Shown piece after piece: positions 52,747 through 61,796 of a stretch of DNA of 64,000 bases (the first letter of the stretch is position 1; each line of letters opens with the position of its first letter). The notes under the pieces were generated by a model that saw only the letters and a list, made by a program, of their open reading frames with translations, had not been told where the DNA came from and searched no databases. Source of the DNA: Xanthobacteraceae bacterium (lineage in GTDB: Bacteria > Pseudomonadota > Alphaproteobacteria > Rhizobiales > Xanthobacteraceae); assembly GCA_022844205.1 (NCBI GenBank), contig JALHMF010000001.1, positions 140,615 through 204,614 on the forward strand. The letters run 5' to 3'. A program made the translations under genes and the position numbers.

Positions 52747-54615
52747 TCAGGCGCTCAACGCTTCGCGCTTCGCACTCGCTTCAAGCCATTCTTCTTCGGC
52801 TTTGGCGAGCGCGTTGGCGGCGTCGGCACGGGCCCTCGACAGTCTGGTGACTTCGGCGGGATTTTTGGCGTGGAGTTCCGGGTTGGCGAGTTTCTTGTCG
52901 ATGCCGGCGATTTCCTTTTCCAGCTTTTCGACATTCGCTTCGAGGGCCGCGATCTGTTTGCGGAGCGGGGCCAGTTCGGCGCTCTTCCCCGATTTCTGCC
53001 TCGACGATTTCTGTTCGACGCGGCCATCGCCGGTCATGCGCGCGGCGCCGGATGTTCCGAGCACCTCGCGGCGATACTGGTCGAGATCGCCCTCGTAGGC
53101 TTTCACCGTGCCGTCGGCGACGCGCCAGAGCCGTTCCACGCACGCATCCAGCAAATGCCGGTCGTGGGTCACCAGCAGCACCGCGCCCGGAAAATCGTTC
53201 AGTGCTTCGATCAGCGCAGCGCGCGCCTCGATGTCGAGATGGTTGGTCGGCTCGTCGAGAATGAGCAGGTGAGGGCCGTGGAAAGCAGCGAGACCGAGCA
53301 GGAGCCGCGCCTTCTCGCCGCCGGACAACTGGCCGACTTTGGTATCCGCATCGCGCGCGGAAAATCCCATTGCCGCCGCACGGGCGCGCACCACCGTTTC
53401 CGATGCATCGGGAATGAGACGCCGCACATGCTCGGCCGGCGATTCATCGGCGTGCAGTTCGTCGAGCTGATGCTGCGCGAGATAGGCGACATTCAGTTTC
53501 GGAGCGCGCACGATGTTGCCGCTCTGCGCCTCAAGACGTTCGGCCAGCAACTTTGCAAAGGTGGACTTGCCGTTGCCGTTCGGGCCGAGCAGCGCGATGC
53601 GGTCGTCCTCGTCGATGCGGAGATTGAGATTTTTCAGGATCGGCTTGCCTGGCTCGTAGCCGGTCGAAACGTTTTCCAGCACGATGATCGGCGGCGAGAG
53701 CATTTTTTCGGGCGCGCGGATGGAGATCGCGGCCGGCGCGTCTTCCACATGGGAAGCGAGCGGCTCCATTTTCGCGAGCGCTTTCACGCGCGATTGCGCC
53801 TGCCGGGCTTTCGAGGCCTTCGCCTTGAAGCGGTCGACGAAGGCCTGCATGTGCGCCCGCGCCGCGTCCTGGCGCTTCCGCGCCTTTTGGTCGACGACAA
53901 GCTGCTCGCGCCGCTGGCGATCGAACTGGGAAAAACCGCCGCGATAGAGCTTTAGCTTCTTCTGGTCGAAATGCAGGATGAACGAGACAGACGTATCGAG
54001 CAGGTCGCGGTCATGGCTGATCAGCAAAATCGTATGCGGATAGTGTTCCAGATATTCCTGCAGCCAAAGCGTACCCTCGAGATCGAGATAGTTGGTCGGC
54101 TCGTCGAGGAGCAGCAAATCCGGTTCGGTGAACAGGAGAGCCGCGAGCGCCACGCGCATCCGCCAGCCACCGGAAAATTCCGAACAGGCGCGGTTTTGTG
54201 CTTCCTCATCGAAACCAAGACCGGCAAGAATGCGTGCGGCCCGCGAAGGCGCCGAATAGGCATCGATGTCCACCAGCCGCGTTTCGATTTCCACGATCCG
54301 CATTGGATCCTTGGCGGTGTCGCGTTCCTTCAGCAGTGCCGCCCGCTCGATATCGGCGGCCAGCACCACTTCCAGCAGAGTCTCGGGTCCGGCGGGCGCT
54401 TCCTGCTCCACGCGCCCGATGCGGGCGCGGTTCGGCAACTGGATCGAGCCGGTCTCAATGTCGACTTCGCCCTCGATCGCCTTGAACAGAGTGGTCTTGC
54501 CGCAACCGTTGCGGCCGACAACGCCGACCCGCGCCCGGTTCGGAATCGAAACGGTCGTATGTTCAAGCAGCGGTTTGCCCGCGACCCGCAGGGTGATGTC
54601 GTTGAGAACAATCAT
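52747..54615 (-). CDS. ABC-F family ATPase
   Basis: 622 aa with two ABC domains and no membrane part. Domain 1: Walker A GRNGCGKTTLFKAI near residue 35, signature FSGGWRMRVALA, Walker B LLLLDEPTNYLD. Domain 2: GPNGNGKSTFAKLL near 345, LSGGEKARLLLG, LLILDEPTNHLD. A charged linker joins them and a C-terminal coiled coil (about 545-620) ends the protein. ABC-F proteins act on ribosomes; this one resembles the YheS/Uup group. It sits between yidC and engB. Confidence 0.92.
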   Translation of the reverse strand: MIVLNDITLRVAGKPLLEHTTVSIPNRARVGVVGRNGCGKTTLFKAIEGEVDIETGSIQLPNRARIGRVEQEAPAGPETLLEVVLAADIERAALLKERDTAKDPMRIVEIETRLVDIDAYSAPSRAARILAGLGFDEEAQNRACSEFSGGWRMRVALAALLFTEPDLLLLDEPTNYLDLEGTLWLQEYLEHYPHTILLISHDRDLLDTSVSFILHFDQKKLKLYRGGFSQFDRQRREQLVVDQKARKRQDAARAHMQAFVDRFKAKASKARQAQSRVKALAKMEPLASHVEDAPAAISIRAPEKMLSPPIIVLENVSTGYEPGKPILKNLNLRIDEDDRIALLGPNGNGKSTFAKLLAERLEAQSGNIVRAPKLNVAYLAQHQLDELHADESPAEHVRRLIPDASETVVRARAAAMGFSARDADTKVGQLSGGEKARLLLGLAAFHGPHLLILDEPTNHLDIEARAALIEALNDFPGAVLLVTHDRHLLDACVERLWRVADGTVKAYEGDLDQYRREVLGTSGAARMTGDGRVEQKSSRQKSGKSAELAPLRKQIAALEANVEKLEKEIAGIDKKLANPELHAKNPAEVTRLSRARADAANALAKAEEEWLEASAKREALSA

Positions 54616-54658
54616 GGCGCGGCTTTTCGCAAGCGCGCGTTAAACGCGCAAGAGTGAA

Positions 54659-54682
54659 GCGGCGGCGAAACAACGCCGCCGC
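54659..54682 (-). terminator. Hairpin downstream of yidC
   Basis: Stem GCGGCGGCG / CGCCGCCGC around AAACAA, six bases after the yidC stop. It lacks a T-run, so it may be an mRNA-stabilising or attenuating hairpin rather than a true terminator. Confidence 0.35.
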
Positions 54683-54688
54683 AAGAGA

Positions 54689-56548
54689 TCAGGATTTGGT
54701 TTCCGGCGGCTTTCGCCAGAAGGCGAGTTCCTTGACGTTGTCCCAGAGTTCGATCTTGGCGCCGTGTTTTTTCATGATGGCGCCCTGCTGGATCACGGAA
54801 AGCAGGTTGTTCCAGGCCCAGTAGATCACGAGGCCGGCCGGGAACGAGGCAAGCATGAAAGTGAAGAACACCGGCATCCAGTCGAAGATCATCTTCTGGG
54901 TAGGGTCCGGGGGCGACGGGTTCATCTTCATCTGGATCCACATCGTGACGCCCATGAAGAGCGGCCAGATGCCGAGATGCAGGAACGACCCGATGATCGG
55001 TATGACGGCAGGATCGAACGGCAGCAGACCGAAGAGATTGAATAGGTTGGTCGGATCCTGTGCGGACAGGTCCTTGATCCAGCCGAAGAACGGCGCATGC
55101 CGCAGGTCGATCGTGACGAACAGCACCTTATAGAGCGCGAAGAACACCGGAATCTGGATCAGGATCGGCCAGCAGCCCGCCAAAGGATTGATCTTCTCCT
55201 GCTTGTACAGCTCCATCATCGCTTGTTGCTGCTGCACCTTGTCGTCCGCGAAGCGGTCGCGGATCGCCAGCATTTGCGGCTGCACCGCCTTCATGCGCGC
55301 CATCGAGGCATAAGACTTGTTGGCGAGCGGAAAGAAGAAAGCCTTGATGAAGACCGTGACGATCAGAATCGACACGCCGAAATTGCCGGTGAGGCGGAAG
55401 AAATAATCGAGCGCATAGAACAGCGGCTTGGTGATGAAGTAGAACCAGCCCCAGTCAATGAGGAGGTCGAAGTTCTTGACCTTCAGCGCATCCTGATAGC
55501 CGTCAACAGCGGCAACTTCCTTCACGCCGGCAAACAGCCGGTTCTCCGCGCTGGCCTTGCCGCCCGCGGCGATTGTCGTGGCGTCGGCGAGGAAGTCCGA
55601 CTGATAAGTCTTCAGGGTGCCGATGCTGCCGGACGAAAAGCGTCCCTGCAGGCTCTGACTCTGGTTGGGAATGACCGCCGCGGCCCAGTATTTGTCGGTA
55701 ATGCCGAGCCAGCCGCCGGTGGACTTCACGGTCTGCGCCGGCTTGCCTTCAATGGAGCTGTAGCCGATCTCAAACAGTTTGCCGTCGTTCAGCGCGCCGA
55801 TCAGGCCTTCGTGCAGGATGTAGAACCCCTGCACCGGCGGCGTGCCGTGGCGCGAGACGAGGCCATAATTGTATAGGGTGACGGGTTGGCTGCCGCTGTT
55901 CGTCACCTCGTCGTTGATCGTGAACATGTAGTTCAAGTCGATCGCGATGGTGCGGCGGAATTTCAGCCCTTCGCCATTGTCCCACGAGAGCACGACCGGA
56001 CGCTCCGGTGTGAGCGGCCCTGCATTCTCAGCGGTCCAGAGGGTGTCGAGGGCCGGAAGTTTTACGTTCTCTCCCGGACCGCTGACCCAACCGAATTCCG
56101 CGTAAAACGGATCCGGACTTCCCGACGGCGATAGCAGCGTGACGTTCGGGCTCTTCGGATCGACCGTCTCGCGATAACCAATCAAGGCAAGGTCGTCGAT
56201 GCGGCCGCCCCTTAATGCAAGCGAACCCCGGAGGCGTGGGGTTTCGATGGCGAGACGCGGCGAAGCCTTGATCGCGGCATCGCGGGATGCGGTGCCCGGC
56301 TTCACGCCGCCCGGCACGGGTGGCGCGCTGACCGCTCCGCCGCCTGGCTGAGGAGCGGAAGTCGTGCCCGGTGCGGAAGGCTGCCCCGGCTGCGGAGCCG
56401 TTGTTTGCGTTTGCGTTTGCGTCTGCTGTTGCTGCTTCTGCGCTTCTTTTTGCTTTTCGACCTGCGGGATGCCGACAAAATACTGCCAGCCCACCAGCAC
56501 AATCACGGAAAGCAGGATCGCGAGAATCGTATTACGATGTTCTTCCAA
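54689..56548 (-). CDS. yidC: Membrane protein insertase YidC
   Basis: 619 aa. The N-terminal helix NTILAILLSVIVLVGWQYF is followed by a Gln/Thr/Pro-rich linker, a large periplasmic domain (about 85-370) and the five-helix insertase core. The core has VTVFIKAFFFPLANKSYASMARMKAVQPQM and AGCWPILIQIPVFFALYKVLF. Start is TTG at 56548, with AGGAGG five bases before it. Its first 17 bp overlap the end of rnpA. Confidence 0.95.
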   Translation of the reverse strand: MEEHRNTILAILLSVIVLVGWQYFVGIPQVEKQKEAQKQQQQTQTQTQTTAPQPGQPSAPGTTSAPQPGGGAVSAPPVPGGVKPGTASRDAAIKASPRLAIETPRLRGSLALRGGRIDDLALIGYRETVDPKSPNVTLLSPSGSPDPFYAEFGWVSGPGENVKLPALDTLWTAENAGPLTPERPVVLSWDNGEGLKFRRTIAIDLNYMFTINDEVTNSGSQPVTLYNYGLVSRHGTPPVQGFYILHEGLIGALNDGKLFEIGYSSIEGKPAQTVKSTGGWLGITDKYWAAAVIPNQSQSLQGRFSSGSIGTLKTYQSDFLADATTIAAGGKASAENRLFAGVKEVAAVDGYQDALKVKNFDLLIDWGWFYFITKPLFYALDYFFRLTGNFGVSILIVTVFIKAFFFPLANKSYASMARMKAVQPQMLAIRDRFADDKVQQQQAMMELYKQEKINPLAGCWPILIQIPVFFALYKVLFVTIDLRHAPFFGWIKDLSAQDPTNLFNLFGLLPFDPAVIPIIGSFLHLGIWPLFMGVTMWIQMKMNPSPPDPTQKMIFDWMPVFFTFMLASFPAGLVIYWAWNNLLSVIQQGAIMKKHGAKIELWDNVKELAFWRKPPETKS

Positions 56549-56903
56549 CGCGGCCTCCTGCCCTTGAGTTCGCTGCCTTGCCCGAGTGGAGCCGCGTCAA
56601 AGCCTGTTCCATCTCGCTCTCGATCCGGGAGAACGGCGCCGAGATCGCGGGACGCCTTGCTACCAGTACATAGTCGAAACCTTGATGACCGGCGCGCGGA
56701 AACACGGATTTTGCCGCGGCGCGCAGGCGTCGGCGGATGCGATTTCGTTCCACCGCGTTGCCGGTCTTCTTCGTTACCGTAAATCCGATCCGTGCCGATC
56801 CTTGGTCGTCCCGCGCCCGGCCCTGCAACAGAAAGGGTCCGGCAGGGACGCGCAACGCCGTGGCTGCGGCCAGGAAGTCCGCACGGCGCTTGAGGTGTTG
56901 CAT
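56532..56903 (-). CDS. rnpA: Ribonuclease P protein component
   Basis: 123 aa basic protein. LKRRADFLAAATAL opens it, and the RNR motif with its signature reads KKTGNAVERNRIRRRLRAA near residue 45. DYVLVARRPA is the following strand. Its 3' end contains the start and ribosome site of yidC. A separate yidD gene, often found here, is absent. Confidence 0.94.
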   Translation of the reverse strand: MQHLKRRADFLAAATALRVPAGPFLLQGRARDDQGSARIGFTVTKKTGNAVERNRIRRRLRAAAKSVFPRAGHQGFDYVLVARRPAISAPFSRIESEMEQALTRLHSGKAANSRAGGRVGRTS

Positions 56904-56928
56904 GTCCGTAGTGCCGCGCAGGGCCGTT

Positions 56929-57063
56929 TCAGGCCGAAAGTTTCTTGCGGCCGCGCGCGCGCCGGGCCGAGATCACCTTGCGTCCGCCCTTGGTGGCCAT
57001 ACGGGCGCGGAATCCGTGCCGGCGCTTGCGGACGATTTTGCTCGGTTGATAGGTCCGCTTCAC
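56929..57063 (-). CDS. rpmH: Ribosomal protein L34
   Basis: 44 aa. [21 protein letters not shown] is the universal L34 sequence. Start is GTG at 57063. A longer frame upstream has no L34 homology. It lies 25 bp before rnpA, as in most bacteria. Confidence 0.97.
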   Translation of the reverse strand: MKRTYQPSKIVRKRRHGFRARMATKGGRKVISARRARGRKKLSA

Positions 57064-57139
57064 GAGTCCGTCTCCGCGATCTGTGTGTGAGAAAAATGCG
57101 ATGAAACCTAGGCAAAAGCCCCGGTCCATTGGTGCGCGG

Positions 57140-57168
57140 CTTATATGGGCGCATAGTAATTAAGTCAA
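57140..57168 (-). promoter_or_regulatory. Promoter of the rpmH-rnpA-yidC transcript
   Basis: On the minus strand TTGACT (57168-57163), a 17-bp spacer and TATAAG (57145-57140). This is close to the vegetative sigma consensus and lies 77 bp upstream of the rpmH start. Confidence 0.8.
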
Positions 57169-57189
57169 TGCGACGGTGGGCGGCGGCCT

Positions 57190-57197
57190 ATGGTTAA
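57190..57197 (-). promoter_or_regulatory. TTAACCAT word upstream of sensor kinase gene
   Basis: TTAACCAT on the minus strand (ATGGTTAA on plus), 163 bp upstream of the kinase start and 22 bp upstream of the -35 box of rpmH. Same word as near the pilus genes. Confidence 0.3.
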
Positions 57198-57359
57198 GGA
57201 GCGCGCAATCAGACGCTGGATCGTCCTTGTTCCCGCATCCCACTCTTGCCGAAATCATACCGCAGCAGTCACCGGATCGAATGTACCTGGTTTGACGTTG
57301 CCGGGGGACGGGGACCATCATTCGCGCGAATCCGCAACCGTGCTGACATTGATAGAGCG

Positions 57360-58838
57360 ATGACAGAGCCAGTGAATCCGGCCCAACCGCCGCCCGCCCC
57401 GAAATCGCGATGGCCGCTTGGCCTGTCCGGCAAGCTCCTGTTGCTCACGGCACTCTTCGTGCTGATCGCCGAAGTCCTGATTTTCGTTCCCTCCATTTCG
57501 AGCTTCCGCCTGATGTGGCTGACCGACCGGCTCGCGTCGGCGCATACGGCGGCACTCGTGCTCGATGCCGCTCCCGACGACATGGTGTCGGAAGACCTGA
57601 AGAAGCAATTGCTCGACAGTATCCGCGCCCGCGCGGTGGTGATGAAGATGGGCGACAAGCGCCGTCTGCTCGCCGCCTCCGACATGCCCCCCGAGACCGA
57701 TCATCATGTGGACGTGCGCAATGTCTCGCGTATCGGCGCCGTGTTCGATGCGTTAGAGACGATGTTCTCGACCTCGCAGAACAGCATGATGCGCGTGATT
57801 GGTCCCGCACCCGGCCAGGGTGACTTCATCGAGATCGTGCTCGACGAGCAGCCGCTGCGTGAGGCGATGTGGCAATACGCCGGAAACATTTTCCTGATCT
57901 CGCTCGCGATCTCGGCAACGACGGGACTGTTCGTGTATCTCACGCTGTTGTGGATGTTCGTGCGTCCGCTGCGGCGGCTCACCCGGAGGTTGGTCGATTT
58001 TGGCCATTCGCCGGAAGATCCGGGCCGCATTCTGGCGCCCTCGTCCCGCAACGACGAGATCGGCATTGCCGAGCGCGAACTCTCCGCGATGCAGAAAGAA
58101 CTAGCCGATACGCTGCATAACAAAAGCCGGCTCGCCTCGCTCGGGCTCGCGGTTTCGAAGATCAACCACGATCTGCGCAACATTCTCGCTTCCGCGCAAT
58201 TGATGTCCGACCGCCTCACGAGCACCGCCGATCCGTCGGTCCGCCGTCTGGCTCCAAAGCTGATAGCCACACTCGGCCGTGCGATTGCCTATTGTGAGCA
58301 AACGCTCGCTTACGGCCGCGCGCAGGAGCCGCCGCCGCAGCGCCGCCTCTTCGATGTTGCGGATTTGCTTGGTGAGGTCCGCGATCAGCTCGATCTCGGG
58401 CCCGACGCGAAGATCGGCTGGGTACCCTCGATCGAGCGCGGGCTGCAGATCGACGCCGACCCCGACCAGTTGATGCGGGCGCTGGTCAATCTTGTAAAGA
58501 ACAGCATCGAGGCGCTTTCCGCCCGCGCGCCCAACGATCCCGCCCGCGACCAGATCCGCATTGTCGGCCGCCGCGAAGGTTCGGTGGTGACGTTGCAAGT
58601 GGCGGATACCGGGCCGGGCCTTGCGGATCGGGCGCGAACGCATCTTTTCGAGCCGTTTCAGGGCTCATCGCGCCGGGGCGGCTCGGGTCTTGGCCTTGTG
58701 ATCGTCGCCGAACTCGTCCGCGCCCATGGCGGCGACATCCGGCTCGTGGACGGCACCATCGGGGCGACCTTCACGATCGTGATCCCCGACCGTCCGGTTG
58801 CGCTCGACGAGCGCCGCGCGGAACGCGCCCGCGCCTGA
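57360..58838 (+). CDS. Orphan sensor histidine kinase
   Basis: 492 aa. Two membrane helices (about 22-42 and 175-198) flank a periplasmic sensor of about 130 residues with no clear family. A HAMP domain follows (FVRPLRRLTRRLVDFGHSPEDP). The kinase core has an H-box KINHDLRNILASAQL with His near 269, N-box LMRALVNLVKNSIEAL, G1 VADTGPGL and G2 GGSGLGLVIVAELVRAHGG. The Asp-Leu-Arg-Asn after the His is typical of the HPK subgroup with NHDLRN. No response regulator is nearby. Confidence 0.9.
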   Translation: MTEPVNPAQPPPAPKSRWPLGLSGKLLLLTALFVLIAEVLIFVPSISSFRLMWLTDRLASAHTAALVLDAAPDDMVSEDLKKQLLDSIRARAVVMKMGDKRRLLAASDMPPETDHHVDVRNVSRIGAVFDALETMFSTSQNSMMRVIGPAPGQGDFIEIVLDEQPLREAMWQYAGNIFLISLAISATTGLFVYLTLLWMFVRPLRRLTRRLVDFGHSPEDPGRILAPSSRNDEIGIAERELSAMQKELADTLHNKSRLASLGLAVSKINHDLRNILASAQLMSDRLTSTADPSVRRLAPKLIATLGRAIAYCEQTLAYGRAQEPPPQRRLFDVADLLGEVRDQLDLGPDAKIGWVPSIERGLQIDADPDQLMRALVNLVKNSIEALSARAPNDPARDQIRIVGRREGSVVTLQVADTGPGLADRARTHLFEPFQGSSRRGGSGLGLVIVAELVRAHGGDIRLVDGTIGATFTIVIPDRPVALDERRAERARA

Positions 58839-58865
58839 ACGCATGGAATGGAAGAGGCTCAAACC

Positions 58866-58893
58866 CTTGCAAAACAGGGGTCGGACGTATAGT
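58866..58893 (+). promoter_or_regulatory. Possible tRNA-Arg promoter
   Basis: CTTGCA (58866-58871) and TATAGT (58888-58893) with a 16-bp spacer. It ends 19 bp before the tRNA 5' end. The -10 is good and the -35 is moderate. Confidence 0.4.
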
Positions 58894-58912
58894 TCTCACG
58901 CCTCCTCGGCAT

Positions 58913-58989
58913 GCGCCCGTAGCTCAGCTGGATAGAGCACCAGACTACGAATCTGGGGGTCAGAGGTTCGAATCCTTTCGGGCGCGCCA
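58913..58989 (+). tRNA. tRNA-Arg (anticodon ACG)
   Basis: The acceptor stem pairs GCGCCCG with CGGGCGC. The D-arm is GCTCAGCTGGATAGAGC and the anticodon stem CCAGA/TCTGG surrounds CTACGAA (anticodon ACG). The T-arm holds GGTTCGAATCC. CCA is encoded at 58987-58989. It reads CGN Arg codons after deamination of A34. Confidence 0.96.
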
Positions 58990-59137
58990 TTTCTTCTCCC
59001 GATTCATAATCCAGAATGCATCGCGGTCCGATAAGGGATTTCCCGGATCGCTTGGCTTTCGCGGCGCTGCTCTGCTAGGCGATGTGAGATGAATTCCGCT
59101 AACCACGCTGAGGGCGAAGGAAGACGACAAGCCTGCG

Positions 59138-60202
59138 ATGAAAGAAGTTCTGAAATCGGTGAATTCATTCGTCAGCCGCAAGATCGGCTGGAACCGGATC
59201 GGGGTCGCGATTGGCGTCTCGATTCTCGCCGCGGCTTCGTATGTCCTTTACGATTACCTGCGCGATATCGATCCGCGCCAGGTCGCCCGCGCGCTCCGGC
59301 AGTCCGAGACTTCCGACATCGTGCTGGCAGCCCTGCTGGTTGCCGCCGGTTATTTCACGCTGACCTTTTATGACCTCTTTGCGCTGCGCACGATCGGCCG
59401 CCCCGACGTGCCCTATCGCATCGCCGCGGTGGCGGGCTTTTGCAGCTATTCGATCGGGCACAATGTCGGCTTCAGCGGCTTCAGCGGCGGTGCGGTTCGC
59501 TATCGAATCTATTCGACCGCGAGCAACCTCAACGTCATCGACGTCGCCAAAATCTGCTTCATCGCTGGGCTGACGTTCTGGCTCGGCAACATCGCCGTGC
59601 TAGGCCTCGGCATGGCGATCCATCCGGAGGCGGCGTCGGCGGTGGACCGGCTGCCGCCGGATGTGAACCGCTGGCTGGGCATCGGCGCGCTCGCGGGGCT
59701 TGCAATCTACACGATCTGGGTCAGCACCGACCGCCGCGAATTCGGCCGCGACGGCTGGAAGCTGACGCTTCCGGCGGGACGGCTTACGCTCTTGCAAATT
59801 TTCATCGGCATCGTCGATCTCTTGTGCTGTGCGGCGGCAATGTACGTGCTGATGCCGGACAAGCCGTCGATCGACTTCGTTTCGCTGGCGGTGATCTTCG
59901 TGTCGGCGACGCTGCTCGGCTTTGCGAGCCACACGCCGGGCGGATTGGGTGTGTTCGACGCGGCAATGCTGCTGGCGTTACGGCAGTTCAACAAGGAAGA
60001 ACTGCTGAGTTCGCTGCTGCTGTTCCGGCTGCTTTATTACATCACACCGTTCGCGCTCTCGCTCGTCATCATGGGTATTCGCGAATTCGTGCTCGACATC
60101 AAGCCGCTGATCGTGCCGGAAGAAAAAACGGCGCGAAAAAACCCGCGCCGTAAAATGGGAAAACGGGTGCAGCGGCGTCGCAAAACCTCCGCCCCCGCCT
60201 GA
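59138..60202 (+). CDS. UPF0104 (flippase-like) membrane protein
   Basis: 354 aa with about eight membrane segments. SIGHNVGFSGFSGGAVRYRIYS and FASHTPGGLGVFDAAML are the two signatures of the UPF0104/lysylphosphatidylglycerol-synthase flippase-like domain. A basic tail (KNPRRKMGKRVQRRRK) ends the protein. No synthase domain is attached. Members move or sense lipids; the actual substrate is unknown. Confidence 0.82.
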   Translation: MKEVLKSVNSFVSRKIGWNRIGVAIGVSILAAASYVLYDYLRDIDPRQVARALRQSETSDIVLAALLVAAGYFTLTFYDLFALRTIGRPDVPYRIAAVAGFCSYSIGHNVGFSGFSGGAVRYRIYSTASNLNVIDVAKICFIAGLTFWLGNIAVLGLGMAIHPEAASAVDRLPPDVNRWLGIGALAGLAIYTIWVSTDRREFGRDGWKLTLPAGRLTLLQIFIGIVDLLCCAAAMYVLMPDKPSIDFVSLAVIFVSATLLGFASHTPGGLGVFDAAMLLALRQFNKEELLSSLLLFRLLYYITPFALSLVIMGIREFVLDIKPLIVPEEKTARKNPRRKMGKRVQRRRKTSAPA

Positions 60203-60211
60203 TCCCGCCGC

Positions 60212-60808
60212 TTACTTCTTGCCTTTCATCATATCCTTGGGCAGCTGCATTTTCTGCGCGTTGGCCGGGACCACAAAGAGCTTCGGATCCTGCGGCCCGC
60301 GCTTGACCGAAGTCACCTCGAAAATCTTTTCGCGTTTGCCGTCGATCGTGCCTTCCATGCTGAGCGGAATGCCGTCCTTGGTGATGCAGACGACGCCGGC
60401 GAATTCCTTGTCGTCCGGATCGCTGGGCTCGACGCTCCAGAGATCGCAAGCTTCACCCGCAACATTACCGGTACCGCTGCGCTTTCCTTCGCCGACCGCG
60501 ACACCCATGCCCGGATCGTTGCCCAGCTCGATTTCCATCGCCATCGGCGGCTGTCCGGGCAACGACATCAGACCGACCATCCGCTTTGCTTTCAGGTCAA
60601 TGATGCTGACCATGGCGCCGGGCATTCCGGGGGCCTGGACTTCCGCGCGGACCTTGCCGGCGGCATGCCGGCTCGACATCGTGGCGCCGCCGAACACCTT
60701 GGCGGTTACCTCGTAGTCGACGCTTGGCAGCGGAATGCTTTCGGCAGCGGCGGCACCGCTCCACAAGGAAAGAATAAAGGCAGCGGACAGGCAACACTTA
60801 ACGTGCAT
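60212..60808 (-). CDS. Periplasmic protein of unknown function (DUF4412-like)
   Basis: 198 aa with a signal peptide (CLSAAFILSLWSGAAAA). The mature part is beta-rich (YEVTAKVFGGATMSSRHAAGKVRAEV) and holds two Cys (GEACDLWSV and GVVCITKDG), possibly disulfide-linked. GIPLSMEGTIDGKREKIFEVTSVKRGPQDPKLFVVP resembles DUF4412/LolA-like proteins, from memory. It is convergent with the UPF0104 gene and lies 33 bp downstream of ppk2. Confidence 0.6.
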   Translation of the reverse strand: MHVKCCLSAAFILSLWSGAAAAESIPLPSVDYEVTAKVFGGATMSSRHAAGKVRAEVQAPGMPGAMVSIIDLKAKRMVGLMSLPGQPPMAMEIELGNDPGMGVAVGEGKRSGTGNVAGEACDLWSVEPSDPDDKEFAGVVCITKDGIPLSMEGTIDGKREKIFEVTSVKRGPQDPKLFVVPANAQKMQLPKDMMKGKK

Positions 60809-60841
60809 CGGCGACTCCAGTTTAGCCCCCGCACCCTGTTC

Positions 60842-61747
60842 TCACTTGTTCAGCCCGCGTGCAAGACACTCCTCGCCGCTGAGTACGATGTTCTTGTCGA
60901 TCTCCCCGATACTTTTCTCGCTGCGGCCGGAATAAGGGAGTTCCGAAAGCACGAACCGCATCGCATTGAGCCGTGTGCGCAATTTGTCGTTGGCGAGAAT
61001 GATCGTCCAAGGCGCATGCGGCGTGTCGGTCGCCTTGATCATTTTCTCGAAGGCGCGTGAGTAGTCGTCCCAATGGTCGATTGCCTTGTAATCGACCGGC
61101 GAAAGCTTCCAGCGCTTCAGCGGATCGTGGGCACGCGCGTGTTGGCGCTTGATCTGCATCTCGCGGCCGATATGCAGCCACAGCTTGAACAGCCGGATGC
61201 CGTCATCGACGAGCAGTTCCTCGAACTTCGGGGCTTCTTCCAGAAACTGCTGGTGCTGTTCCTCGGTGCAGAAGCCCATCACCGGCTCGACGCCCGCACG
61301 GTTGTACCAGGAGCGGTCGAACAAGACCATTTCGCCGCGCGACGGCAGGTGCGGGACATAACGCTGGAAATACCATTGGCCGAGTTCTGCCTCGGTGGGT
61401 TTTGAAAGCGCCACCAAGCGCGCCTGCCGCGGTGCGAGGTGCTGCATAAATCGCTTGATCGCTCCCCCTTTGCCGGCGGCATCGCGGCCTTCGAAGATGA
61501 TGACGATGCGCTCGCCGGATTTTTTCGCCCATTCCTGCAGCTTGAGCAGTTCGATCTGCAAAAGCCGCAATTCCTTCTCGTATGGCTTTCGCTTCATTTT
61601 CTTGTCGTAGGGATAGCCACCGCTGGCAAGGGCGCGCTCCTCAATCTCCGGCGGCAGCTCCTTCATGGTGAAGTACGAGCGGGAAGTAAGCTTCGCTGGC
61701 TTGCGCTTCTTGGGCTTTGCCCGGCGAACCTTTTTGGCTTTGGCCAT
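60842..61747 (-). CDS. ppk2: Polyphosphate kinase 2
   Basis: 301 aa. A Lys-rich N-terminus (AKKVRRAKPKKRKPAK) precedes the PPK2 domain. Walker A is IFEGRDAAGKGGAIKR near residue 85 and Walker B/lid MVLFDRSWYNRAGVEPVMGF near 145. LWLHIGREMQIKR and RWKLSPVDYKAIDHWDDYSRAFE are typical of class I PPK2, which makes nucleoside triphosphates from diphosphates with polyphosphate. ATG at 61747. Divergent from phoR with 49 bp between. Confidence 0.92.
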   Translation of the reverse strand: MAKAKKVRRAKPKKRKPAKLTSRSYFTMKELPPEIEERALASGGYPYDKKMKRKPYEKELRLLQIELLKLQEWAKKSGERIVIIFEGRDAAGKGGAIKRFMQHLAPRQARLVALSKPTEAELGQWYFQRYVPHLPSRGEMVLFDRSWYNRAGVEPVMGFCTEEQHQQFLEEAPKFEELLVDDGIRLFKLWLHIGREMQIKRQHARAHDPLKRWKLSPVDYKAIDHWDDYSRAFEKMIKATDTPHAPWTIILANDKLRTRLNAMRFVLSELPYSGRSEKSIGEIDKNIVLSGEECLARGLNK

Positions 61748-61796
61748 GAATGCCCCGCTTCCTGCTGACGCCGAACGATAATAGACTATGTGACAG

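Noticed and set aside
61748-61796. A Pho box between ppk2 and phoR.
   Set aside because: Only CTGTCAC and an adjacent CTGACAT are seen, without the 11-bp spacing; at most a half-site.
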